Positions 33,341 to 43,372 are shown, numbered from the stretch's first letter. The stretch is 64,000 nt of DNA from Moorena producens 3L (GCF_000211815.1 NZ_GL890848.1:52124-116123); one strand, 5' to 3'. The notes: a model not told the origin generated them from the sequence alone. Numbers and translations: made by a program.

Positions 33341-34363
33341 AACATGGAAGAGGAGGTAGTGTTGAGCAATACTGAGACGTTGTTGGAGCCAGAGTTGGCC
33401 GTCGCAATGTCTGGTTTACCATCGCCGTTGAAATCCCCTACGGTGATGGAAGAGGGATTACTGCCCACATCAAACTGACCAGAAGGGGTAAAGCCTCCTG
33501 CACCATTCCCTAATAGCAGTGAGACTTGATCATCACTTGCTGCAGCAATGTCCAAGTTGCCATCACTATTGAAATCCCCCACGGCGACTTCAGAACCTCC
33601 ACCCGTTGTAAATGGCATGGGAGAACCAAAGCTACCATTTCCATTCCCCAACAACACTGCGATTTCGTTCTCAGCACCAGAACCACTTCCTATCACTAAG
33701 TCCAGATTGCCATCTTTGTTGAAGTCTCCCACAGCATCAGGAGCAGCAAAAGACACACCTGTTGGAATCGATATACTAGGCTGAAAGGTTGTTGTCCCGT
33801 TCCCTAACAGCAGCGAGACTTCGTTACTGCCACTTCCTGTCACTATATCCAGGTTACCATCGTTGTTGAAGTCCCCCACAGAGGTAGAAAATCCACTAAC
33901 CCCGGTTGTAACGTCGTTAGTAAATGGAAAGCTCCCCGTCCCATTTCCGAACAACACCGAGACTATACCTGGTGAGGAAAATCTTCCTACGGCTATATCC
34001 AAATTTTGATCGCGGTTGAAGTCCCCCACGGCCACGGATAGAGGAATATCCCCTTCGTTGACTTGGGTGGCAGAACCAAAGGTGCCATTGCCATTTCCTA
34101 GCAAGACTGAGACCGTGTTATCCGTAGAGGATGTAAAAGGAGTACCAAAGTCTGCGGTCACCAAATCCAGGTTACCATCTTTGTTGAAGTCTCCCACAGC
34201 AATGTCAACGGGCAAATTTCCTACGGCAAAGTTCCCACTTAAGCTATAGCTTCCTGCGCCATTATTTAACAGCACCGAGACGTTATCAGAGTCTGAGTTA
34301 GCTGTTACCAAATCCAAATCACCATCACCATCAAAGTCTCCGGTGGCAATAGCAGCAGGACTA

Positions 34364-35306
34364 TAGTTATTTTAAATAAGGAGGAGACACTAAGAAGCAC
34401 AATATTCACGAATTACTTCATCCAGAGAAGTGTCTATAGAAGTATACATTCTGGCTCTCTTTAAAGCACTAAAATCATGCTCTATATCATTGAAATCTGG
34501 AGAGTATTTCGGCAAAAATAATACTTGATGACCGGCTGACTCTACTAATTCTCTAATTGCATTTTTTCTATGAATTGGTGCATTATCCATAATTAATACT
34601 GAAGGAATTGTTAATGAGGCTAATAAATATTGGCTTAACCATCCTTCAAATACTTCTGCATTAAGACTACCACTAAACAAGGGGCTATTAAATCTTTTGA
34701 TTTCTTCCTTCTTCCTGCTACTAAATTTTCTCTTTTTATTCGTTTTCCTGTTTGTTCACCATACAGTTTTTTCCCTTTTTTTGACCATCCATAAAGGCAT
34801 GACTGTATTTTGTCAAACCCCGACTCATCAATGAATACAAGGCTTTTAATTCCAGATATTTTTATTAATTCTCTTAATGCTCTTAAATACTTTATTCTTT
34901 CTTTCCTATCTCTTTCCCGATAACGAAGTTCTTTTTTTTTACGAGTTATTTTCATTTTTTTGAGTGCGTATAATATTGCACTTGGGCGCACTCCAAATTT
35001 TTTGGCTCTCTCTATTAATTTAGCATCTGGATTTTCTTTGACATCTTGTTCTAAGGCTTTCCAATCTAGCTTTCTTTGACGACGTTCTACTTTATTAGCC
35101 TTTAGTTCGGAACGATTCAACCACTTGTATATTGTCGCTCTTCCTATCCCAAATACTTTCGCTGCCTCTGTAATTTTTCCACCTTTTTCTATATAGTTTA
35201 TTACTTTTTTTCTGAAATCTAGACTGTATGGCATTGCTGTCAGTTATTGAAAATATACCCTTTTCATTTTACCTCATCACCGTCTTATCCTTAATTGAAA
35301 CAACTA
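34364..35306 (-). mobile_element. IS630-family insertion sequence (943 bp, TA duplication)
   Basis: Imperfect inverted ends TAGTTATTTTAAATAAGG and CCTTAATTGAAACAACTA are flanked by TA at 34362-34363 and 35307-35308. TA target duplication and the DDE transposase inside identify IS630/Tc1-mariner type. Excision restores the host gene frame. Confidence 0.93.
34390..35234 (-). CDS. IS630 transposase encoded in two overlapping frames
   Basis: Frame A (35234-34635) has the N-terminal helix-turn-helix (GKITEAAKVFGIGRATIYKWL) and the first catalytic Asp (FIDESGF). Frame B (34680-34390) has the second Asp (IMDNAPIHRK) and the Glu (DFNDIEHDF) of the DDE core. The natural join is near 34685, at a CCCCTTG run, by a -1 shift. 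IS630 elements often use programmed frameshifting, so this may be functional. A simple disabling indel cannot be excluded. Confidence 0.8.
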
Positions 35307-36021
35307 TAGTTCCTACTGGAAAGTTGTTAGCGTTGCTAAAGGACACAGCAAAAACTCCTTGATATACCTGCATCAATTCTGGCAAAAATGCTGAATCTAC
35401 ACCAATCTGACCCGTACAACATTCTAGATTCCAATCACCACCCAAGGCAGCATTACCCGTGCGGTTCGCAGAAGCCGCAATGTCAGTACCAGTTATTTGG
35501 TGTAGTCGTTCCAAAAATTCTGTACCAGCATCTCCACCAGCAACATTGCAGCCGTAGAGGAGAATAGGAGTGGCTGAATCAGTCGTTGACCAAGTTTTTA
35601 ATTGAGGGAGGTAATGGTTTAAAGTATCTAGACTAAGTTGGCTATTCCCTAAATACAAACACCCCGGTGAACCGTGAGAAACGATGTGAATAGCAGAAAT
35701 ATCAGTGCGTCCTTGCAGAGCCTTGGTAATTTGTGCCACGCCATCCTGTGTAGATTCCAGGACAATTACGTCACTTTCCGGTACCGTACCATTAACTAAA
35801 CTCTGATAATCATCAACCCCTGAGTCAATAAAGATAATAGTCCTAGAGATTTTGGAGTCACCTATTAAAGGGTTGTGTTGATCAGTTACGTAAAAGTTTA
35901 AGGACTTATCGAGATCGTTGCTGCTTACATCTTTGGTGGTTAGCATTCTATAATCCTGATTTGGAATTTTAGATTGACTATAAGGCGTTGTATTTATGCG
36001 AGATGATTTAATCCGGAACAC

Positions 36022-36680
36022 CTCTCACTTGGTTAATCAATCCAAAAACCTAATTTTTCTACAGTTTTATATAAACTTTTGTAACTATTTTGATAAACTT
36101 TTGTAACTTATACAAAACTATATAACTAACTGAATATTGGAGGCTCTAATTACACTATATATAATTTAATTATTACACCTCTTGCATAAGTCTCATAAAC
36201 CGTGGGTGTTGACAAGGCATGCATGCATGCATGCTAGAGGCAAAAGGGATAGATTTTGATTTCATATTTATTTGTGTATAGTTAAAAAAGAAAGGCTAAA
36301 CGTGTTTAAGACAAAAGCACAGCACTTTGATGATATAGTGCTTGCTCATATCCTCGTGATCACTTGTGGACTAATCTAATTTGGGCGAATCTCATGTGCC
36401 GATCTGAGCTGATGGGAATATGGGGGCATGGGGGCATGGGAAGAGGTATTGACGTTTTTCCCCCAATACACTGTATGAGTGAATTTAAATTCTGATTAGC
36501 TTAGGGATTGATCCTAACTGAGTCATAGGTCATGGAGAAAATATGAAGGATGAAGGGTGAAGTATCAAGTATGAAGTATCAAGTATGAAGTATCAAGGGT
36601 GAAGTGGAGCGATAGAATCTATGGCTCCTATGTTGATTAGACCCAATTAGCAATCACCAATAACAATCATAAATGACTAA
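36022..36680. other. Gene-free interval upstream of cbiQ
   Basis: No gene is seen. It holds a GCAT microsatellite (36217-36234) and a tandem AGTATGAAGTATCA array at about 36548-36605. I looked for a cobalamin riboswitch before cbiQ and saw no B12-box sequence. Confidence 0.55.
36217..36234. repeat. GCAT microsatellite
   Basis: Four and a half GCAT units, a self-complementary alternating purine-pyrimidine tract. Confidence 0.9.
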
Positions 36681-37598
36681 ATGAAACATGGACTTGATGC
36701 CTACGCTCACTTGGACTCCCCCATCCACAGTTGGGAACCTCGTGCTAAGCTAATTGCCCTATTAACCCTAATTTTCGCGTTTTCCTTTGTACAGCATTTG
36801 ATAGTGCTACCACCGATGGTGGCTCTGACCCTAATTTTTTATCGAGTCTCTCGCCTGCCACTGTCCTTTCTGTTGAATCGGTTGCGCTATCCGGGATTTT
36901 TTCTGTTAGGGATTACACTGCTACTCCCCTTCACAGTAGGCACTACCGTGATCATCCACCTTGGTCCAATCGCTCTGCGACAGGAAGGACTGCTAACCCT
37001 AGTGCTGATTGCCACCCGTTTCCTATGTATTCTCACCATTAGTGTGATTTTATTTGGCACCGCACCCTTTTTGACCAACATCAAAGCTATGCGATCGCTT
37101 GGTCTGCCATCACTGCTAGCGGATATGACTCTGTTGTCTTACCGCTATATTGAGCAATTTAGTAACGACCTAGCTAAAATGAAGCGGGCAATGCAGCTGC
37201 GAGGTTTTCGTGCCAAAGGACCAAAGCTTTCATGGCAGGAATTTGGAGGTCACCCAGTTGCTTCGCTACTGGAATCCTTCGCCCGTACTTACCGTAACCT
37301 GAGACTTTTAGCTTCCCTAACCGGAACACTTTTGGTGCGCAGTTACCAGCAATCCCAGCAAGTCTATAAAGCGATGATTTTACGAGGGTATAGTAACACC
37401 TCTCAATTTATGGTTTCTGAAAGTTCTGGTGTGACAAGAGAGACTAGAACACAGAGCTTTTCATTACCCCTTCCTAGGGGAAAGCGTATGGGGTCTAGTA
37501 CAAACACTGCTAGTTTCCACCACTACATTGCTTTGGGACTGACTAGCTTGATTTCAGTAGGATTTGTGATCGCCGAAATTCTGTTAACAGAAGCATGA
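36681..37598 (+). CDS. cbiQ: ECF transporter transmembrane component, CbiQ family
   Basis: This T-component of an energy-coupling factor transporter couples ATP hydrolysis to movement of a substrate-binding membrane protein (cobalt or nickel type for CbiQ). At 305 residues it has about five membrane helices in the first half and a last one at the C-terminus. The two Ala-Arg-Gly coupling motifs appear as AMQLRGF and AMILRGY. The next plus-strand gene, 196 bases on, is the matching ATPase. No CbiM/CbiN or other S component is adjacent, so the substrate is uncertain. The loop at about 245-275 is long and hydrophilic. Confidence 0.88.
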   Translation: MKHGLDAYAHLDSPIHSWEPRAKLIALLTLIFAFSFVQHLIVLPPMVALTLIFYRVSRLPLSFLLNRLRYPGFFLLGITLLLPFTVGTTVIIHLGPIALRQEGLLTLVLIATRFLCILTISVILFGTAPFLTNIKAMRSLGLPSLLADMTLLSYRYIEQFSNDLAKMKRAMQLRGFRAKGPKLSWQEFGGHPVASLLESFARTYRNLRLLASLTGTLLVRSYQQSQQVYKAMILRGYSNTSQFMVSESSGVTRETRTQSFSLPLPRGKRMGSSTNTASFHHYIALGLTSLISVGFVIAEILLTEA

Positions 37599-37794
37599 CC
37601 GAAGCGAATTAAGACTCATCAATGATAACTAATTAATGGTAATCAAATCAAGGTAATATTGATTCCGGTTAACGACTTATAAGTTTAGGGTTTGGGTTGG
37701 GGTTTTGTTAATTTAAATTAAATAAAATTAATAATTAAATTAACACTTAACACAATTCCCTCACCCCGACTATAAGTGATTAGCCGTAATTAAT

Positions 37795-38694
37795 ATGGCT
37801 GCTGAATTTATCCTAGCCTACACCGAACGCTATCAGGCGAAACGACTTCATTCTTGGCCTTTCGGCCACGCTACGCGAACAGACTTCATCCTTCAGACTT
37901 TTACCGTGACCCAGCAACAACAAGAATTTTTTTACCGAGAAGATTACATTGAACCCTATCAGTCACCTACTTCCTTACACTACGCCCTTGCCATTGATAG
38001 TCTGTATTTTTCTTACCCAGACCAACCGGATAGTTTACGCAATATCAATCTCACCATTAAGCCAGGAGAACGGGTGGGTTTAATTGGTCCGAATGGTGCT
38101 GGTAAAACTACCCTATTTCTGACCATCTGTGGCATTTTAAAACCAACTAGGGCAAGAGTGATGCTGTTATTTGGCAAACCTGTGGTAGCGGGTGAGTTTC
38201 GCCCAGAAATTGGTCTGGTGTTTCAGAATCCCGATGACCAGTTATTTTCCCCTTCGGTCTGGGATGACGTAGCCTTTGGACCAGAGAATATGGGGTTACC
38301 AACGGTTGAGGTTGAACAGCGAGTTCAAGAAGCCCTATCCCTGACGGGTGTGGAACACTTAGCGGCTCGAGTTCCCCACAACCTGTCTGGGGGTCAGAAG
38401 TGTATGGTAGCGATCGCAGGGGTTTTAGCCATGGGTCCATCCCTAGTGCTTTACGATGAACCCAGTGCGAATCTTGACCTTCGTTCCCGGCGTCGCTTGA
38501 TTAGCTTTTTGAAAGGGTCCCAGGAGACAATACTGATTTCCTCCCATGACCTAGAACTGATTTTAGAAGTATGCGATCGCGTTTTGCTACTTGACGAAGG
38601 GCAAATTATTGCTGACGGTCCTCCTCAACAGGTGATGGCTAATCAGGAGCTGATGGAGGCTCATGGTTTGGAAAAGCCTCACTCTATAGTTTAA
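37795..38694 (+). CDS. cbiO: ECF/cobalt ABC transporter ATP-binding protein
   Basis: This ATPase partners with the CbiQ-like protein. It has Walker A GPNGAGKTT, Q-loop FQNPDDQLF (typical of CbiO/EcfA), signature LSGGQK, Walker B LVLYDEPS, and the switch His in SSHD. The ABC core starts near residue 63. The N-terminal 37 residues are odd: they are encoded partly by a dispersed repeat (37857-37881, GGCCTTTCGGCCACGC) and have no family match that I recognise. A GTG at 37906 is in frame and may be the real start, giving a normal-length protein. No good Shine-Dalgarno distinguishes them. Confidence 0.85.
   Translation: MAAEFILAYTERYQAKRLHSWPFGHATRTDFILQTFTVTQQQQEFFYREDYIEPYQSPTSLHYALAIDSLYFSYPDQPDSLRNINLTIKPGERVGLIGPNGAGKTTLFLTICGILKPTRARVMLLFGKPVVAGEFRPEIGLVFQNPDDQLFSPSVWDDVAFGPENMGLPTVEVEQRVQEALSLTGVEHLAARVPHNLSGGQKCMVAIAGVLAMGPSLVLYDEPSANLDLRSRRRLISFLKGSQETILISSHDLELILEVCDRVLLLDEGQIIADGPPQQVMANQELMEAHGLEKPHSIV
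37855..37882. repeat. GGCC..GGCCACGCTACGCGAA dispersed repeat
   Basis: TGGCCTTTCGGCCA forms a hairpin, followed by CGCTACGCGAACAG. Related copies lie at 43347-43372 (reverse), 56218-56240 and 6344-6372. This copy lies in the cbiO reading frame. Confidence 0.75.
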
Positions 38695-38798
38695 GTTATC
38701 AGTAATCAGTGAAAAGTTAGTCGTTGGCGGTTGACTGTTGATTGTTAACCGTCAAGAATGATTAACTTGGTCAGCAGGATGGTGCTGGAGTAATTCAA

Positions 38799-39797
38799 TT
38801 ACCTTCCCCACTTAAAAACCGCTGCTCCCCAAGTCAATCCTGCACCAAAGCCGGAGGTAGCTATAATATCTCCTGATTTAATTTTCTCAAGCCGCACTGC
38901 TTCATCCAACACTATAGGTATAGAAGCCGCTGACGTATTACCATATTGAGCGAGATTACTTAGAACCTTGTGCTTAGGAATCTTCAGACGTTGGGCAACT
39001 GCATCCAGAATCCGCTGATTAGCTTGATGCAAGACCAGCCAATCCACCTGTTCAGTGCTGAGATCGGCTCGGAATAATGCTTTTTCAATCACTTCTGGTA
39101 CCTTTTGCACTGCAAAGCGATAAACCTCTTTGCCACTCATGGTAATGGGCTGATAAGTCCCTTTACCAACAGTCAAACCCTTGACAATTTCCTGCTGTTG
39201 TGATTTATAGGCTAACTGAAGACAGCTATTTTGGGTACCATCACTACACAGTGCAAATCCCAGTAAGCGATCGGATTGATTTCCCTGCAAAACTACAGCC
39301 CCAGCACCATCTCCAAATAGTACACAAGTACTTCGGTCTGACCAATCCACCCACCTTGAGAGAATATCGGCACCAATTAGTAAGACATTTTGGTAAACGC
39401 CAGTGCGGATAAATTGGGACGCTGTAGCCAGTCCAAAGACGAACCCTGAGCAGGCTGCGGTTATATCAAAGGCAACTGCTTTTGATGCTCCCAGGAGTGC
39501 CTGAACTTGATTAGCACTGCCAAACAGATCATCCGGGGTTGAGGTGGCTAGGATAATCATATCTAGGTCATCAGGAGCAATTCCAGCCATAGCGATCGCA
39601 TTCCTTGCTGCCCCAGTAGCCATCTCACTTAGACTCCCTTGTGCATGCACCAGATGCCTTTGCCGAATTCCGGTACGGGTGGTAATCCACTCATCCGATG
39701 TATCAACCATTTGGCTTAGTTGATGGTTATCGAGGGTAACCTCTGACGCTGCGGAACCGCTTCCGGTAATAGCAATGCCTGTTCCTAGTTGATTCAA
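38799..39797 (-). CDS. fabH: 3-oxoacyl-ACP synthase III
   Basis: FabH condenses acetyl-CoA with malonyl-ACP to start fatty acid synthesis. The 332-residue protein has the active Cys in AACSGFVFGL, His in LHQANQRI and Asn in GNTSAAS, the complete Cys-His-Asn triad. The start is TTG 39797 with GGAGAA five bases upstream. plsX lies 413 bases upstream on the same strand, the usual cyanobacterial pairing, though a hairpin-containing gap separates them. Confidence 0.96.
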   Translation of the reverse strand: MNQLGTGIAITGSGSAASEVTLDNHQLSQMVDTSDEWITTRTGIRQRHLVHAQGSLSEMATGAARNAIAMAGIAPDDLDMIILATSTPDDLFGSANQVQALLGASKAVAFDITAACSGFVFGLATASQFIRTGVYQNVLLIGADILSRWVDWSDRSTCVLFGDGAGAVVLQGNQSDRLLGFALCSDGTQNSCLQLAYKSQQQEIVKGLTVGKGTYQPITMSGKEVYRFAVQKVPEVIEKALFRADLSTEQVDWLVLHQANQRILDAVAQRLKIPKHKVLSNLAQYGNTSAASIPIVLDEAVRLEKIKSGDIIATSGFGAGLTWGAAVFKWGR

Positions 39798-40210
39798 GGC
39801 TATTCTCCATCAGTTGCATCCCATGTTTTTCTCTTCCCAAGTTCGCTGCTTAGGGAGAAGGCGGAAAGACTGGTGATTGGTCAATCTTGCCATCAATGCC
39901 ACACTCAACTATAGCACACAAGCCTTAAACAACTATGTTGTGAGGCTTGTGGGACGCTCAAGCTAACAATCTGCCATTATCACGGAACCCTCTTGTAATT
40001 ACCGTTATCGATCGCCACCCTAATACGGTGGGCAATTCCGCTAAGGAATTCTAACACGAGACTTGATCAGCTAGTCAAAGTTTAGTCCCCATGCTTGACA
40101 CTCTTAAGGTTAACGGTTAACCATAAACTTTCAACCGCCAACGGTCAACCGTCAACAAAAAAACAGTTGCGCTAATGGTAGCCTTGAAATGCTGATCAGT
40201 CGATCATGCC
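39798..40210. other. Gap between plsX and fabH with hairpin and repeats
   Basis: No gene is seen. CACAAGCCT (39917-39925) and AGGCTTGTG (39943-39951) form a stem with a nested AACA/TGTT. GTCAACCGT-type repeats lie at 40110-40158. The hairpin could attenuate read-through from plsX into fabH. Confidence 0.5.
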
Positions 40211-41260
40211 TTACTCCTCACTGCTGGAATTAGTAGCCACTGATTTCTTAGACTTTTTGAAGTGATTAGCTTTAATCCGCTCTAGTACTCGGTGATCAAT
40301 GGCTTCTTGAGCCAACCGAATGGCGTTAAAAATCGATGGGGCTTGGGAGCTACCGTGACTAATAATACAAATTCCTGCCACCCCCAAGAGTAGAGCACCG
40401 CCATGTTCGGCATGATCCATACGCTGCTTAATCCGCTTCAAGTTGGGTTTTAACAACGCTGTACCTAGCTGACCTTGTATCCCTTGAGGCAGTTCTTCTC
40501 GGATAATTTGCAGCATCACCTCCCCTACTGCTTCGGCAAACTTGAGCAGTATATTGCCCACAAAGCCATCGCACACAATTACATCAAACTGACCTGAGAG
40601 TACATCTCTACCCTCAGCATTGCCAATAAAGTTTATTCTGGAATTCTTTCGTAGCAGTTGATGAGTGCGGATGGCCAAATCATTGCCTTTACACTCTTCC
40701 TCACCAATGTTTAGCAGACCCACCTTAGGCTCTTCCATGCCCAAGACATACTTGCTATATACTGACCCCATGATGGCAAACTGCTCTAGATATTTAGGGC
40801 GACAATCCACAATTGCCCCCACGTCCATTATAATCACTGGCTTGCCAGCCATGATGGTAGGAAACACTGCGCCAATTGCGGGACGGTCAATCCCTGGCAG
40901 ACGCCCTAAGCGCAATAGAGCCGCTGCCATGGCTGCCCCAGAGTGCCCAGCACAGACTACAGCGTCAGCACGTCCTTCCTTGACTAAGTCCATGGCTACG
41001 TTAATAGAAGCGTTGGGCTTACGCTTCAAGCTCACCAAGGGTTCTTCACCCATGGCAACGACACCATCAGCAGCTACAATTTCTATCTGACTTGATCCGT
41101 GGTGTTGGGCAATAGAGGATCTGATTTGCTCAGGATCCCCTACCAACAATACCTCTACCCCTAACTCAGCTTGTGCTCTAATAGCTCCAGCAACTATTTC
41201 ATGGGGGGCATAATCCCCGCCCATAGCGTCTATTGCGATTCGTGCGCCAGTCGATGCCAT
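40211..41260 (-). CDS. plsX: Phosphate acyltransferase PlsX
   Basis: PlsX converts acyl-ACP to acyl-phosphate for phospholipid synthesis at the inner membrane surface. The 349-residue length is normal. The N-terminus IAIDAMGGDYAPHEIVAGA, VVCAGHSGAAMAAALL and the later VCDGFVGNI are family hallmarks. The start ATG is 41258-41260. It is divergent from a probable small ORF/dacB region. Confidence 0.95.
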   Translation of the reverse strand: MASTGARIAIDAMGGDYAPHEIVAGAIRAQAELGVEVLLVGDPEQIRSSIAQHHGSSQIEIVAADGVVAMGEEPLVSLKRKPNASINVAMDLVKEGRADAVVCAGHSGAAMAAALLRLGRLPGIDRPAIGAVFPTIMAGKPVIIMDVGAIVDCRPKYLEQFAIMGSVYSKYVLGMEEPKVGLLNIGEEECKGNDLAIRTHQLLRKNSRINFIGNAEGRDVLSGQFDVIVCDGFVGNILLKFAEAVGEVMLQIIREELPQGIQGQLGTALLKPNLKRIKQRMDHAEHGGALLLGVAGICIISHGSSQAPSIFNAIRLAQEAIDHRVLERIKANHFKKSKKSVATNSSSEE

Positions 41261-41445
41261 TGCTCAAAGTTTATAGAAACCTTCCACATCTTACCAGAAC
41301 CATTACCTGGAATAGTAAACAATGTGATCTGTTTAACTTGAGATTTGGGACCCGAAAGACTTGCATGGTGACATGTTCTCAACAGAACTGTTCAGATACA
41401 TTTAACCCGGTAATTCCGCCCCATAGCCGGAATCCGTGTATAGCA

Positions 41446-41464
41446 CGTCAATTAACAATTGACG
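41446..41464. promoter_or_regulatory. Palindromic operator-like site
   Basis: CGTCAATT-AAC-AATTGACG is a perfect 8-base-arm inverted repeat, placed in the divergent plsX/dacB interval and directly before GAGGAGG and a small ORF. The size and spacing suit a dimeric repressor, but no regulator is identified. Confidence 0.4.
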
Positions 41465-41475
41465 AGGAGGTATCT

Positions 41476-41547
41476 GTGTTGGCTTTGCCGGAAAATCCCA
41501 AAAGCGCTTTTGCTTACAGCCAATGCATTTACTACAGAACAACTTAA
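41476..41547 (+). CDS. Possible 23-residue small protein
   Basis: GTG 41476 follows a perfect GAGGAGG (41464-41470) by five bases and opens 23 codons, beginning MLALPENPKSAFAYSQ and ending at TAA. The peptide is not hydrophobic and I do not recognise it. The strong ribosome-binding site is the main support. It could be a leader peptide, but the next gene starts 220 bases downstream. Confidence 0.35.
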   Translation: MLALPENPKSAFAYSQCIYYRTT

Positions 41548-41768
41548 CTGTTGTTTGATACAACAATTGCTCTTAGCTCGATTATTGCTTAGGTCGTCTT
41601 GATCAGCAGACTCCCAAATCTCAAGCTTCTGTGGCTGTTAAGACAATTATACCAGATAAACCCTACGACAAACCGGAAACTTCCTGAGAATCATTGATTA
41701 GGACTTAACAGTAGCAGCATTCAGTATCTAAAATAGAGCAGCCTCAAGAAACAAATGTGGTGTAGTGA

Positions 41769-43100
41769 ATGCTAAAACAACTTGCTGCTGGGATGCTGGC
41801 CGGTGCGTTTGTCGTTATATCTGTGAAACTTTGGAGAATTCTGCAACCGATCAACCTTGATCAAGCTCAACTGATGGCTTGGCGGGATACCTCCTTGTTT
41901 AGCTTGCCAGCTGAACCAGACCCGTCTGCTGAAGCGATTGTGGCTGAATTCATAGAAAAATGGCGTGTTCAAGGTTCAGCAGTTAAGCAAGGAGTATGGA
42001 TTCAATCGGGACTGACTAGACTGGCGACCCACCGGGGAAATGTTCCAATACCCGCAGCTTCAATCACGAAAATTGCCACTAGTCTAGCGGCATTACAGCA
42101 ATGGGGACCAGCTCATCAATTTGAAACTAGAGTCAGTGCCACCGGAATAGTTAAAGATGGGGTATTGCAGGGAGATTTGGTAATTACTGGTGGTAGCGAC
42201 CCGTTTTTTGTGTGGGAAGAAGCGATCGCATTGGGTAATAGCCTAAATCAACTGGGAATCCGCCGGGTCACTGGGAATTTAGTCATCATTGGCCATTTCA
42301 CTATGAATGATAAGGACAACCCAGAAATTGCTGGTGGACAACTCTTGCAAGCCTTAAAATCCAGCAGCTGGTCTTGGCAGATTCTCCGCCAATATCAAGC
42401 CATGCCCAAAGGAACCGAGAAACCCCAATTAGAAATTGCTGGGAATGTAGTTGTATCTGATACTCCCATTCCCAAGCAAGAATATCTGTTACTCCACAAG
42501 TCTTTGCCCCTGGTAGATATTCTTAGAGAGATGAACATCTACAGTAACAACGACGTATCTCAGATGTTGTCTCAAGCCATTGGCGGTGCTCAGACAACCG
42601 CTCGGTTGGCGGCTAGGTCAGCTGGTTTACCCGGTAGCGAAATTCAGTTGATTAATGGCTCTGGCTTAGGTATGGAGAATCGAATTTCCCCCCGTGCTGC
42701 TTGTGCTATGCTCATGGCTATTGAGCGCTTTTTACAGCCTTACCAGCTTAATCTTAGGGATGTCTTCCCCCTAGCTGGACGGGATACTAAGGGGACCATG
42801 CTCGACCGTAACATTCCCCCAGGGGCTGTGATTAAAACCGGAACTCTCAGAGAAGTTAGTGCTCTAGCTGGTTTTCTCCCAACACGCGATCGCGGTTTAG
42901 TGTGGTTTGCCATCATTAATGGTGGCAACGATATCCTAGAATTTCGGGCAAAACAGGATCAGCTACTGCAACGCCTGTCTGTCGAGTGGGGTGCCCTTAC
43001 CCAAAAGAGTAGCAATCAAACCCATAAACCATTGATCATTGGTGATCCCAAGCGTATTGAAAAAATCAGCAGTACCTTGCTGATTGAAAATAAAAAATAG
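41769..43100 (+). CDS. dacB: D-alanyl-D-alanine carboxypeptidase / PBP4-type (peptidase S13)
   Basis: This is a periplasmic serine peptidase acting on peptidoglycan cross-links. Active-site motifs are Ser98-Ile-Thr-Lys101 (SxxK), Ser259-Asn260-Asn261 (SxN) and Lys356-Thr-Gly (KTG). An N-terminal hydrophobic helix (residues 4-26) serves as signal or anchor. The 443 residues fit the S13 family. The GGSDPFFVWEEA segment near residue 140 also matches. It follows the divergent plsX region and is followed by a long palindrome. Confidence 0.88.
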   Translation: MLKQLAAGMLAGAFVVISVKLWRILQPINLDQAQLMAWRDTSLFSLPAEPDPSAEAIVAEFIEKWRVQGSAVKQGVWIQSGLTRLATHRGNVPIPAASITKIATSLAALQQWGPAHQFETRVSATGIVKDGVLQGDLVITGGSDPFFVWEEAIALGNSLNQLGIRRVTGNLVIIGHFTMNDKDNPEIAGGQLLQALKSSSWSWQILRQYQAMPKGTEKPQLEIAGNVVVSDTPIPKQEYLLLHKSLPLVDILREMNIYSNNDVSQMLSQAIGGAQTTARLAARSAGLPGSEIQLINGSGLGMENRISPRAACAMLMAIERFLQPYQLNLRDVFPLAGRDTKGTMLDRNIPPGAVIKTGTLREVSALAGFLPTRDRGLVWFAIINGGNDILEFRAKQDQLLQRLSVEWGALTQKSSNQTHKPLIIGDPKRIEKISSTLLIENKK

Positions 43101-43245
43101 CAAATAGATATTGAGTCGGCTTGAAATTTTGTTGAAGGTTGAAGGTTGAAGGTTGACCGTTGACGGTCAACCTTCAACAGTTAAGTTCAAGGGTTGAGCA
43201 ACGGCTCCAAAGCCAGTCTCAGCAATAAATTAATTTAGCTGTCCG

Positions 43246-43298
43246 GCAAAATTCATCCCACACCTAATGCGTAGCATTAGGTGTGGGATGAATTTTGC
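43246..43298. repeat. Perfect palindrome with 25-base arms and 3-base loop
   Basis: The left arm 43246-43270 and right arm 43274-43298 are exact reverse complements; the loop is GTA. It lies 145 bases after dacB and lacks a T-run. Its size and perfection resemble the palindrome at 5938-5984, but the sequence differs. Confidence 0.92.
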
Positions 43299-43346
43299 AC
43301 AGGGTATTATAAAATTGCTATAATATATGTACTGATAAACAAAGCC

Positions 43347-43372
43347 GTTCGCGTAGCGTGGCCTACGGCCTT
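43347..43372. repeat. Dispersed repeat, GGCC / TTCGCGTAGCGTGGCC type
   Basis: Reverse-orientation copy of the repeat at 37855-37882, with GGCCTACGGCC as its hairpin. Confidence 0.75.

Larger units (their letters stand above)
32236..36021 (-). pseudogene. DUF4347 / FG-GAP repeat surface-type protein, split by an IS630 element
   Basis: The 5' part (35309-36021) encodes a DUF4347-type domain (RTIIFIDSGVDDY ... IHIVSHGSPGCLYLG ... YGCNVAGGDAG). The 3' part (32236-34361) encodes FG-GAP/VCBS units of the type VAVGDFNKDGNLDLVT, then seven 53-residue repeats (VGDFRNDTDYLVADVNGDG). Removing the element at 34364-35306 and one TA gives exactly 947 codons, joining PVGT to SPAAIATGDF. Such proteins are typically large calcium-binding surface or secreted proteins; that location is inferred. 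The intact protein would be 946 residues. The present 5' frame runs into the element and ends at 35269. Confidence 0.85.

Noticed and set aside
36022..36680. Cobalamin riboswitch before cbiQ
   Set aside because: No B12-box-like sequence was found by eye; the region is mostly short repeats.
41233..41547. 104-codon plus-strand frame over the plsX start
   Set aside because: It overlaps plsX and its promoter in antisense and has atypical composition. Only the last 23 codons have a good ribosome site and are listed separately.
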